Of a DNA stretch of 64,000 bases, positions 21,480-30,454 are shown piece by piece. Position numbers and translations under genes: made by a program. Source of the DNA: Catonia carolina (taxonomy: Eukaryota; Arthropoda; Insecta; Hemiptera; Achilidae); assembly GCA_035578175.1 (NCBI GenBank), contig JAQMRL010000002.1, positions 82,121,325 to 82,185,324 of the forward strand, read 5' to 3'. The notes beneath the pieces are model-generated. The model ran no database searches and was not told the origin of the DNA. It was given only the letters and a program-made list of their open reading frames with translations. Within the stretch, counting starts at the first letter, position 1; each line of letters starts with the position of its first letter.

Positions 21480-21656
21480 GCTGCTGCAAGTAAGAAACAA
21501 GAACAATTGTTAGATGTGAACAATGCGTTTTCTCATTTAGTGAAGAACAAAGGTTTTGAAAACAACTTGAATAAACATATTGAAAACATCGAAAGAGTTC
21601 ATAAACCATACTTGGATGAATTGGCAAAACTTGGATGCAAATTTAATGTCAATCAG
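21480..21656 (+). CDS. gene A exon 2
   Basis: The 59 codons in phase 0 encode mature residues from AASKKQEQLLDVNNAF to KLGCKFNVNQ. The acceptor is TATTTACAG|G and the donor is CAG|GTAACA. The content is charged and alternates hydrophobic positions, as expected for amphipathic helices. It holds the first of six mature cysteines (GCKF), six residues before the exon end. The gene B counterpart of this region lies on one exon with the rest of the protein, so the intron after this exon is present in A and absent in B. The following 6.8-kb intron carries LINE, MITE, SINE-A, solo-LTR and minisatellite sequence. No similarity to a named family is recognised. Confidence 0.8.
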
Positions 21657-21767
21657 GTAACATATCATCATCATCATCATCATTTTCTAACTCTAGAACC
21701 CTTGGTCGGCTTTGGCTTCCTCCATAATTGTTCTTCGTTCATCCCTCCATTTTTTTGCATGCAGGAG

Positions 21768-22053
21768 ACTCCAGGAGGAGGAGTATAGGACATATCAGTT
21801 GTAACAGCTGAAATACATATAAGAATCACACAATGTATCACTACTATCAACAAAGAAATTCTTGTACGCTATAAAAAGTTTCACCAATCAAGTAATTTTT
21901 CAGATTCTTTTTAAAGGAATGCAAATCCTCACACTATTTTAAAAATTGGGGTAATTTATTCATGAATTTTCTCCCTGCATAAGTAGGTTTTTGTTGAAAC
22001 AATTTTGTGGAGTGATTAGCCACATAATAATCATTTCTGTTTCTCGTGTTACC
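21768..22053 (-). pseudogene. LINE-X 3' fragment in gene A intron 2
   Basis: Read on the minus strand it encodes the last part of LINE-X (RNRNDYYVANHSTKLFQQKP) and the 3' UTR, ending at CTCCTGGAGTCTCC and a short A tail. It is flanked by direct repeats of about 88 bp, at 21663-21752 and 22054-22143. Confidence 0.85.
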
Positions 22054-22228
22054 ATAATCATCATCATCATCATCATTTTGTAACTGTAGAACCCTTGGTT
22101 GGCTTTCGCTTCCTCCATAATTTGTTCTTCGTTCATCCCTCCAACCCCTCACATCTTCTACAGTCTTTGCTTCCACATCACCTCAACCAGCCTCAATATG
22201 GCTCGACAATATTTTTGTGAATCAGACC

Positions 22229-22285
22229 GACATAGTCATAGGGAGAGACATAGTCATAGACTGTGTCTCTCCCTATGACTATGTC
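22229..22285. other. perfect 22-bp-arm hairpin
   Basis: The arms are 22229-22250 and 22264-22285 (GACATAGTCATAGGGAGAGA...), exact reverse complements around a 13-nt loop. Confidence 0.9.
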
Positions 22286-22344
22286 AGACAAGCCTTCCTT
22301 AATATCATCAATCAATTCAATCACCACTCAAAACCAATCACCTA

Positions 22345-22677
22345 AAGTTCAGCCTTTCTAAGTTTGCTCCTATTGTAAACAAATAATGACATCACTGTGC
22401 ATGCTCATTATATAAAAATTTGTACATGCTGATAAAAAAGTAACAACAAAATACCTTCAAAAGTATTTAAATACAAAATACTTTTAAAAGTGTATTTACA
22501 CATGAAATTGTTAGGCCTACATCATAATCATGATTGATGTTTTAAGTAGTTATAATTCAAAATATAGTTAAATTAATAGGAATTCAACATCCATAAAGTT
22601 GTGGACCATAGCGTGCACCCTGTAGTAGCTGGCTTTGGTTTGTTGACAATAGGAGCAAACTAAGGACGGCTGAACTG
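22345..22677 (+). mobile_element. MITE-1 copy
   Basis: The family is about 340 bp, with termini (C/T)AGTYCAGCC... and ...GGCTGAACTG and a TTAGTTTGCTCCTA-like inner repeat, flanked by TA. Here TA is at 22343-22344 and 22678-22679. Confidence 0.85.
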
Positions 22678-22717
22678 TAATTTAATTATCTATTTAAAAT
22701 ATAATATCTATTTTTAC

Positions 22718-23200
22718 TCTCTTTCAAGTGATTAAGACATTTTTAGGACAATAATTATGATGGTTGCAAGTCATGGACCAAAATATTTTCTAGTCTTGGG
22801 GAAACAATATGTGGGGCATCTGCAATCGAAATTCTATGCATGTATTAGCTTCATAACAAAGCACCAAAGATGGTTTGTCATCACAATCACATTGTGATTG
22901 TGCCCAGGGAGGGGGGGAGGGGGAGGGACTAATTGAGTCAAAGGATTTAAATTATTTCATGAGGCATTCATCAAGAAAGCAGATGGTCACTGAGCAAGCA
23001 AGATAAAAATATGAACAAGAAGTTATTGCAGATAATCCATTGTAAATTGATGGTAGTCACTGAATGCAAGTGTAGTGATCAGATAGAGTAGATAGGATAC
23101 CCACATGTTGTATCCCCCAAGAGTAGAAAATATTTCGGTCCATGGCTTGCAACCATCATAATTATTATCCTAAAAATGTCTTAATCACTTGAAAGAGAAA
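22718..23200. mobile_element. MITE-5: foldback element with long inverted repeats
   Basis: Arms of about 80 bp (near 22718-22804 and 23118-23200) are near-perfect reverse complements, for example TTTCAAGTGATTAAGACATT at the left. The centre is about 310 bp with a G-rich run near 22907-22926. Confidence 0.85.
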
Positions 23201-23264
23201 ACTTTAACATTAATTTAATCTTTCAGTACCTACACTTTTCTCAGCCCTCAGAAAAAATTATTTG

Positions 23265-23965
23265 GCCAGCCTATTAGTGTAGTGGTTTGTGCAACTGGCT
23301 TCTACATCAGGGTCCCTGGTTCAATTCCCAGTCAGATTCGGCATTTTTCCATCACTGTCATCCTTGTCACTGTTTGCTTTAGCGGGGGTTAGAACTGCAG
23401 TTTAGCTACCCTATCGTTGTCTGCTTTCGAGGTAACGGGCGCTGGGTGTAGCACCTCCGTGTGCTAATCGTAGTACATCCATCTGTGGTAGAGCCACGTG
23501 CAAACCATTAGCTGCGTAACGAGCGCGACGGTGACTCGTCCAATGTTTAGTGAGGGGAGTGACCACACCCACTCATTTGGGTTGGCCTCTCAGCGGTTGT
23601 GGGTTCCTAGGTACCGCTTTGGAGCCACTAGGCTGCTTAAATTCCTTTGGAATGGGCGTAGCTGGCCAAGACGTATACAGATAAATATGCGTGTCGTTAA
23701 GTATGAGGGGGCATGCCCATAGAAGTGCGGTTTAGCTACCCAATCCTTGCCTGCTTTTGAGTTAACGGGTGCTGGCCGTAGCACCTCCATGTGCTATTCA
23801 TAGTAGATCTGTGTGTGGTAGAGCCACGTGCAAAGCATTAGCTGCGTAATGAGCTCAACAGTGACTCTTCCAATGTTTAGACAAGTACTGAGGGGAGTGG
23901 GGCACTCTGCAAACGTGATGCACCCACTCATTTGGTTTGGCCTCTCAGGGGTTGTCGGTTCCTAG
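23265..23965 (+). repeat. SINE-D: tRNA-like unit with duplicated body
   Basis: The head has TATTAGTGTAGTGG (A-box-like) and CTGGTTCAATTCCC (B-box-like). The body from about 23396 (GTTTAGCTACCCTATCGTTG...) is repeated in diverged form from about 23727. I infer a longer tRNA-derived SINE or a tandem pair of bodies. Confidence 0.6.
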
Positions 23966-24090
23966 ATGGTGAAGGATGAAATGATTTTTTGTAACATATG
24001 AAAATATGCCATGCCTGAATGGGATTCAAACTCAAGACCTCATGATGAGAGGCGAGCACATTACCAACTACACCAATGTGGCCAGCTTGT
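23964..24090 (-). repeat. SINE-C copy, partial
   Basis: The minus-strand head and part of the body are present. The tail beyond GATGGTGAAGG is lost at the SINE-D junction. Confidence 0.8.
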
Positions 24091-24467
24091 AAATTGTAGG
24101 AAAAATTGATTAAAGTTTTAAGGAGTGTCTACGTTACCATAGGTAACACATTAACTTTTTTTAAAATTATTTCCAGATCTTGTAGGAACAAAGTAAGCCA
24201 TTACACCATTTTATTGAGAACAATTTGAACTATATTATATTTGGCTAACTTTACCTCTAGACCAACCCAGTGGGTCAATATCTAATGGGTAACCATTTCT
24301 CTCTCTCTCTTTAAACCGATCTGGACGTATGGTTCCCAATATGGATCCTCTAAACTAAGTAATGAAGTTTGATTACAGTCCAGTCAATCCAGAGTGGTTG
24401 CAATTATTACGACCTGGCTGCTGCTTACCTATTCGATCCAATAAAATGTTTCCACAGAATTTAGCTA
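24091..24467. other. unassigned intronic sequence
   Basis: It contains a short SINE-A head remnant (about 24247-24276, CTTTACCTCTAGACCAACCC). Nothing else was recognised. Confidence 0.5.
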
Positions 24468-24781
24468 TAGTCCAGCCTCTCTTAGTTTGCTCCTAATGTA
24501 AACAAATAATGACGTCACTGAGCATCCGCATTATATAAAAATGTGTACACACTAATTAAAAAGTATACAAAATACTTTTAAAAGTATTTTTCTAAATGAA
24601 ATTGTTAGGCCTACATCATAAATCATGACTGATGTTTTTAGTACTTTAAGCACTTATAATTTAAAAAATAGTTAACTTAACAGGAATACGACATCCATAA
24701 AGTCACAGACTCTAGCGTGCACCCTGTAATAGGTGGCTTTTGTTTGTTGACAGTAGCAGCAAACTAACAACGGCTCAACTG
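24468..24781 (+). mobile_element. MITE-1 copy
   Basis: The termini are TAGTCCAGCC and GGCTCAACTG with TA on both sides (24466-24467 and 24782-24783). Confidence 0.85.
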
Positions 24782-25756
24782 TAGACATATAAACAAACTA
24801 ATTAAGATGATTAGTTCTGTTACTTTACCAGACAACCTTCTCGGAAAGCTAAAGGCACTTTATAACAGATTTGTTGTTACCATAATAAAAAATTCAGATG
24901 ACTGTAATATAAGTAATACAACTGTAATATAATGATAAAAACTTGCTGATAGCAGCAGGTATAGTCACTTGAGTCACGAGGGGTAAAGGGGGGGGGAACA
25001 GCATCAGCACGCATGCAAAAGCGACTACTGCTTTAATTTCAGTACGACAAACGTAACAACTTATACTATACTATACCCAGAGCATATCGCGGAACCTTTT
25101 GTAGGTTAACTCTACGAATATAACTATTTGTTACCGTAAACAGAAACGTTAGTTTCTCGAAAATGTGGGCAGACAATTCACAGTGGTGAACGAAATGTAA
25201 TATGCAGTGTAATAAAAATCTGATAAGTTGAAACTAATCAAAAATACCTTTCAATGGCTCTTAACAAAAGCCATGAGCGAGTGGCTAACTACTGTGATGT
25301 TTCTCTTTCCACAATTCAAAATATAAAGAAGGAAAGTAAAGACGTGTAGAAGCTATTCTTCAACAGTTTTGTTGACACGTGGTAAACAAAGGAAGCGGTT
25401 AGGTAGACTAGTGAGACTGATAGTGAAGACGCCGGTCGGTGACAGCGATAGTAAAGAAGGCGATTCATTCGTAGAAAATTATTTGTTCCAATGGAATAAA
25501 GTAATTACAGTAAATCAAGTCGGGTAATTAAGTTATAGGCAGTATTTTACAGGACAGATTTATTTCTTATAAGGTTTATGAAGAAAATTTTCTCGGATTA
25601 AACCACAGCTTACAAAATATATGTAGAAACTGCACGGCAGGGAAATGTACGAGTAGTGTCGCACCGTTGAAGTTGGCAGCACTGTCATATTTTCACTTCC
25701 CTTCCTCACAGCCCATACATACACAAAAGGTAATCTCGTGACTTCAGTATCTATAT
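24782..25756. other. unassigned intronic sequence
   Basis: It contains a possible transposase N-terminal relic (25254-25349, listed separately). Otherwise there is no recognised feature. Confidence 0.45.
25254..25349 (+). pseudogene. possible transposase helix-turn-helix relic
   Basis: A 31-codon frame contains HERVANYCDVSLSTIQNIKK, which has the shape of the N-terminal helix-turn-helix found in some insect DDE transposases (VAxxxxVSxxTVxxIxKE). A stop follows immediately. This is a weak, motif-only call. Confidence 0.3.
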
Positions 25757-26520
25757 ACCATATTAGTATGGGGTAATTCATCACAGTGTAACATGGAAAG
25801 AGTTTTTAAAATACAGAAAAAAGCTGTTAGGTGTATGATGGGAGTCAACCACCTTACCTTATGCAGATCACTATTTAAAGAGCTGCAATTGCTCACAGTT
25901 CCTTCTTTGTACATTTTTTAAGTGATAATGTACGTAAAGCAAAATACCTTTTACAGAATTTAGATGTTCACAACCACTACACAAGAAACAAAATCGATTT
26001 TTATGTTGCTAATCACAAAACTAAATTGTTTGAACAAAAACCAACTTATGCAGGTAGAAAATACGTCAATAAATTGCCTCAAGGTTTAAAAAGTTGTGAC
26101 AATTTAAGTTATTTTAAAAAAAAGCTAAAACAATATTTGATTGATGAAACATTTTACAGTGTACACAAATTCCTTTTCTAAATAGTTTTTGGTTGAAAAG
26201 TATTTAACTTCTAATTAAACAAATATTGTGTACTATTTGATACAAAGGGGTTCATGACAACCCTATTGAGTTAAGCAGTAGCGGGAAAATATTATTGGCA
26301 AGTGATGAATTTATTATTGTGTTTGACTTTTTAATTGTTAATTTTGTGTGATATTTGATACAATGGGGTTCATGACAAGCCTACTGAAGTAAGCAGTAGC
26401 AGAAACAAATTTTTGGTGGTAAGTGATGAATTTATCATTGGTGATAAACTTTTTGTTTATCAGCTTTATCTTGACATGTCATATATTCCCTTTGGAGTCT
26501 CCTGGATGAAAAAAAAATAA
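25757..26520 (+). pseudogene. LINE-X-related 3' part in gene A intron 2
   Basis: The frame broken by stops resembles the LINE-X C-terminus (VWGNS..., ERVFKIQKKAVRCMMGVNHL, LFKELQLLTVPSLYIF). The 3' UTR ends TTTGGAGTCTCCTGGATG and an A tail. Diverged sister copies are at 668-1205 and 55325-56000. Confidence 0.8.
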
Positions 26521-26615
26521 ATTAACTGATTAAGCTTCATGTATAGGTGATCACCTTCAGCGCATGTTATTCATTCATTGTACAGGCACAAATAAATTAT
26601 ATGGTACGAATATAT

Positions 26616-27595
26616 TGTGACACTTATCGCTAAGGTCCGGTTTTCGGGATCTAGGTTATTAAATAATTAATACACTAAAGTTTACAATTACAAAATATTT
26701 ATTACACTAAAAGATTTACAAAATCAATAATAAACAAATTATAATGAAGTAATACCATAAATAACTTAATTAATTTACTAAGTACTATTTACAATCAATT
26801 ATATAGAATGCACATACACAAGATAATATAAAAAAAGTTAACCACTACAATTCTCGAATACGTAACCTGTACTACGCACCTTTAGCCACTCTCAATAAAC
26901 ACTTGTCAAAGATCAAACGAATACTCACAAACTGATCGCGCTTGGGGTTCTATTTATATAAGCGATTCAAAGAATCTTCCCGAAAGACACCGAAATTCGA
27001 TATGAAAGTCCTTTCTTGAGAAGTCTTATTTAATGTAAACAGGTAATCAACCGACCCTTTCTTTAATAGTTGTACAACAAAGACGTTATCATACACAATT
27101 GCGCTGTCCTTTCAAACAACTTTCATGAATAGGCATTCCTTTATAGCCAACCCTATTGTTACTTTGTCACTCTATTATCTATAGTCCAGTCACTCTTAGT
27201 TTGCTCCTAATGTAAACAAATAATGACGTCACTGAGCATGCACATTATATCAAAATGTGTACACGCTGATTAAAAAGTAACAACAAAATACTTTCAAAAG
27301 TAGGTATTTAAATAGAAAATACTTTTAAAAGTATTTTTATAAATGAAATTGTTAGGCCTACATAATATCATGACTGATGTTTTTAGTACTTTAAGTAGTT
27401 ATAATTTAAAAAATAGTTAACTTAATAGGAATACAACATCTGTAAAGTCGCTGACTCTAGCGTGCACCCTGTAGTAGGTGACTTTGTTTGTTGACAGTAG
27501 GAGAAAACTAAGAACGGCTCAACTGTACTCTTTACCATTTTATGAATGAAGTACTAGAAATTTCGTCAACCATGCCCTCCTTTGATATTGTCACA
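26616..27595 (+). mobile_element. LTR-T solo LTR in gene A intron 2
   Basis: It begins TGTGACACTTATCGCTAAGG and ends TGTCACA, the TG...CA signature of LTRs, with the 4-bp target duplication ATAT (26612-26615 and 27596-27599). An internal TATTTATATAAG could be the LTR's TATA box. A MITE-1 at 27182-27525 is nested in it. No internal retroviral genes remain. Confidence 0.8.
27182..27525 (+). mobile_element. MITE-1 copy nested in LTR-T
   Basis: It is flanked by TA (27180-27181 and 27526-27527). The uninterrupted site TATTATCTACTCTTTACC is present in the sister LTR near 30073-30090. Confidence 0.9.
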
Positions 27596-27599
27596 ATAT

Positions 27600-27928
27600 A
27601 TTTTTTTTTTGTAATCCCTAATGTGTGTAAGTTGCAGTCTGTTCAATTCAGAACAATAAGCAACCCCTTGACCCAATGAGATGAGGATGATGTGTATGAA
27701 GTGTAAATGAGGTGTAGTCTTGTACAGACTCAGGTCGACCATTCCTGAGAGAGTATGGTTAATTAAACCTGAACCATCAAAGAACACCGGTAACCACTGT
27801 CTAGTATTCAAATTCGTATAAAAGTAACTACCTTTACTAAGATTTGAACCAGGAACCTTCGTCTCCAAAAATAGCTGTTAAACAGCTGATTTTGGCGATG
27901 ACTTTACGTCTAGACCAATCCGGTGGTA
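27600..27928 (-). repeat. SINE-A copy
   Basis: The reversed A tail directly abuts the LTR-T target duplication. The tRNA-like head is at the right end. Confidence 0.85.
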
Positions 27929-27984
27929 AACAATATATTTAGCAAAACGACAAAATTTGTTAAAAGTGAATTGTTTGTATTTTT

Positions 27985-28408
27985 TAAGGTAGACTCACCC
28001 CTTTACGTTGGGAAGATAGGCTGGTGTGAACCCCTTTACCCTTTAAATTGAGTAAGATAGGGATCCATAGTCCCCTTAAGGTAGACTCACCCCTTTATGT
28101 TGGGAAGATAGGATGTGCGAACCCCTTTACCCTTTAAATTGAGTAAGATATGGATCCATAGTCCCCTTAAGATAGACTCACCCCTTTATGTTGGGAAGAT
28201 AGGATGTGCGAACCCCTTTACCCTTTAAATTGAGTAAGATAGGAGGGATCCATAGTCCCCTTAAGGTAGACTCACCCCTTTATGTTGGGAAGATAGGATG
28301 TGCGAACCCCTTTACCCTTTAAATTGAGTAAGATAGGGATCCATAGTCACCTTAAGGTAGACTCACCCCTTTACGTTGGGAAGATAGGATGGTGCGAACC
28401 CCTTTAAA
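27985..28408 (+). repeat. 91-bp minisatellite, about 4.7 copies
   Basis: Units start at 27985, 28076, 28167, 28261 and 28352 (TTAAGGTAGACTCACCCCTT). The spacing is 91 bp except one 94-bp unit with a 3-bp insertion. The array ends about 57 bp before exon 3 of gene A. There are no unique spacers, so it is not a CRISPR array. Confidence 0.95.
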
Positions 28409-28465
28409 TGTTAATGAATAGAGCTGTGATAAAATGATTAATGTGATATCACTTTTATGTTACAG

Positions 28466-28846
28466 AGCCCACTAGAACCGAGTAATTTCAATCCCGAAGC
28501 GTGTGTCAATCTGACTTCTACAATCGCATCGGTCGAAAGATTGGTTTTAGATTCGTATTATATTTTAAATGATTACAGAAAGTTGACCATTGAAGGAGTG
28601 CAGAATGTAACGAAATGTCTCCAAGGAGAACAAGGTTACACTGATTTATGGATATGTTTATTAACAGCGGTACAAGATTATGGCACCGAAGTCGGAAAAC
28701 TTAATCTCCAGTTCGTAGTGATATTAAACGATGACAAAAAGCTTAAAAAGGACATTTACGATTACTTTGAAAAATGTTTCGGTGTCAGGCCAAATCAATT
28801 AAAAATCATGGCGCAACATTACGCCAAAAGATTTTGTGATCATTAA
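28466..28846 (+). CDS. gene A exon 3 (terminal): six-cysteine secreted protein
   Basis: The 126 codons plus stop run from SPLEPSNFNPEACVNL to HYAKRFCDH. The acceptor is TATGTTACAG|AGC; an alternative AG two bases downstream would break the frame. This exon holds cysteines 2-6. Counting the one in exon 2, the mature protein has C-x18-C-x37-C-x12-C-x39-C-x19-C, consistent with three disulfides. N-glycosylation sequons occur at NLT and NVT. Gene B has the same number and almost the same spacing, which is the basis for calling them paralogues. Odorant-binding proteins also have six cysteines, but their tight C2-x3-C3 spacing is absent here. Insect hemolymph 27-kDa-type (DUF1397) or DUF725/TsetseEP-like families are conceivable comparisons only. 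The total protein is 202 residues. Confidence 0.82.
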   Translation, partial: SPLEPSNFNPEACVNLTSTIASVERLVLDSYYILNDYRKLTIEGVQNVTKCLQGEQGYTDLWICLLTAVQDYGTEVGKLNLQFVVILNDDKKLKKDIYDYFEKCFGVRPNQLKIMAQHYAKRFCDH

Positions 28847-28906
28847 ATTTTTTCTTATCAAACTTAGATAAAAATTAAATGCAGGTAAATAATGTTGTAT
28901 TTTATA

Positions 28907-28929
28907 AATAAATTATTAATTTGAATAAA
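28907..28929 (+). promoter_or_regulatory. gene A polyadenylation signals
   Basis: Two AATAAA hexamers (28907-28912 and 28924-28929) follow the stop codon by about 60-80 bp. Confidence 0.7.
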
Positions 28930-29113
28930 ATTGCTTTAATGTAATTATTGTTTATTTGTTCAGCCTTCTGTTATTTAGGTGATCAGCCGAAAGGCTGGTT
29001 TGAACCTCTAGAGGTTTTACTAAGTAAAATGTGGTGTGAGGTGGTTTATCCATTGCCTTCCTCACCAAGTGGAAAAGTATGCTTATCAGCATGCCAGGTC
29101 CTCTGAAAAGTAT

Positions 29114-30145
29114 TGTGACACTTATCGCTAAGGTCCGTTTTGGGATCTAGGTTATTAAAAAATAATTATTGTGTTTGTCAACGATTTTTATACTGTCTTT
29201 GTTTGTGTGTGTATTGTGAAAAGTTATTGTGTATCTGTATTTATTGTGTGTATCTGTATTAAATTCAGTTTTTGTGTATTCAGTTTCATTTTGTATGTGT
29301 ATTCTATAAAATTGATTGTAAGTAGTGCTAAGTAAATTATTAAGTTATTTATAGTTTATTATTTATTTTAAGTAAATTATTAAGTTATTTATTGTATTAC
29401 TTTATTATTTATTTTGTAAATCTTTTAGTGTAATAAATATTTGTAATTGTAAACTTTAGTGTATTAATTCACTTAAGTTTACTATTACAAATATTTATTA
29501 CACTAAACGAGTTACAAAATAAATAATAAAGTAATACAATAAATAACTTAATAATTTACTTAAAATAAATAATAAACTATAAATAATTTAATAATTTACT
29601 TACAATCAATTTTATAGAATACACATACAAAATTAAACTGAATACATAAAAACTGAATTTAATACAGATACACAATAATTTTTCACAATACACACACAAA
29701 CAAAGACAGTATAAAAATCGTTGACCAACACAATGCTCGGAACGTGCCGTGCACAGCGTCCGATGGCCACTCGTCAAAGATCAAACGAATACTAACCGCG
29801 CTCTGACCGCGCTCAAGGGTCTCTTTATAGTCATTCAAAAAGATAATTCTAGCAAAGGGGAGAAATTCCATGCAAATAATAAAGTACAAAAAATAACCCT
29901 TTATAAATGAGTGCTAGAACAATCTGTTGTAAACAAGTCAACAATAGGTCTTTTGTAAATAGAATGAAAGTTGTTAGAGGCCGACCTTTTCATAAATAGT
30001 TGTACAACAATAACCTTTTATAACTAGGTAAACTTTTATTGTTACTATTGTGTTATTGTTACTTTTCCACTCTATTATCTACTCTTTACCATTTATTGAA
30101 TGAAATGTTAGAACTTTCGCGAACCATCCCCTTCTTATTGTCACA
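29114..30145 (+). mobile_element. LTR-T solo LTR with internal giant palindrome
   Basis: It begins TGTGACACTTATCGCTAAGG, ends TGTCACA, and has the target duplication GTAT (29110-29113 and 30146-30149). It is about 400 bp longer than the sister LTR without MITE-1 because of an inverted duplication centred near 29465. Confidence 0.85.
29168..29735. repeat. giant palindrome (arms about 270 bp)
   Basis: The left arm starts GTGTTTGTCAACGATTTTTA and the right arm ends with its near complement (TAAAAATCGTTGACCAACAC). The centre is GTAAACTTTAGTG-TATTAATT-CACTTAAGTTTAC. The right arm is the normal LTR-T order. Confidence 0.9.
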
Positions 30146-30454
30146 GTATTTACTTTCCACTCTGCAAATGACACCTCTGAAAAGTATTTACTTTCCACTC
30201 TGCAAATGACACCTTCACTTAATTCACCACATGGTCTGGCTGTATAATGAAATTGATTACTCTAAGGTTCCCAAAGTGAGGGATGCACCTCAAGGGGGTG
30301 TGAAGACAAGTCAAGGGGGCGGGACCTCAAAATAGCTTTGTCATCCAAAACAGATCCTTTCAGTATCAACATAGATTCCCTACCTTAAAAAGGACTTCAA
30401 GAACAATCTTTAGAAATAAAAAATGATTCTGCTGCCAAGTACAATTTGGATGAA
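30146..30454. repeat. left copy of long direct repeat flanking LINE-X
   Basis: It is nearly identical to 32829-33098. With 29069-29113 (before the LTR inserted) it makes a repeat of about 300 bp. Inside is a short non-repeat-like block (AGTCAAGGGGGCGGGACC). Confidence 0.85.

Larger units (their letters stand above)
28972..30258 (-). repeat. R390 copy split by solo LTR
   Basis: The R390 3' part (28972-29113) and a further piece (30146-30258) are separated by LTR-T. A 35-40 bp segment (TATTTACTTTCCACTCTGC) is duplicated at 30146-30220. Confidence 0.75.

Noticed and set aside
27985..28408. CRISPR-like array
   Set aside because: The units are directly contiguous 91-bp repeats without unique spacers, in an intron of a eukaryotic gene.
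20108..28846. Gene A as an odorant-binding protein
   Set aside because: OBPs also have six cysteines, but with three residues between C2 and C3 and eight between C5 and C6. Here those intervals are 37 and 19.
28468..28846. Alternative acceptor two bases downstream for gene A exon 3
   Set aside because: It would shift the frame. Phase 0 at 28466 joins exon 2 to the long open frame.
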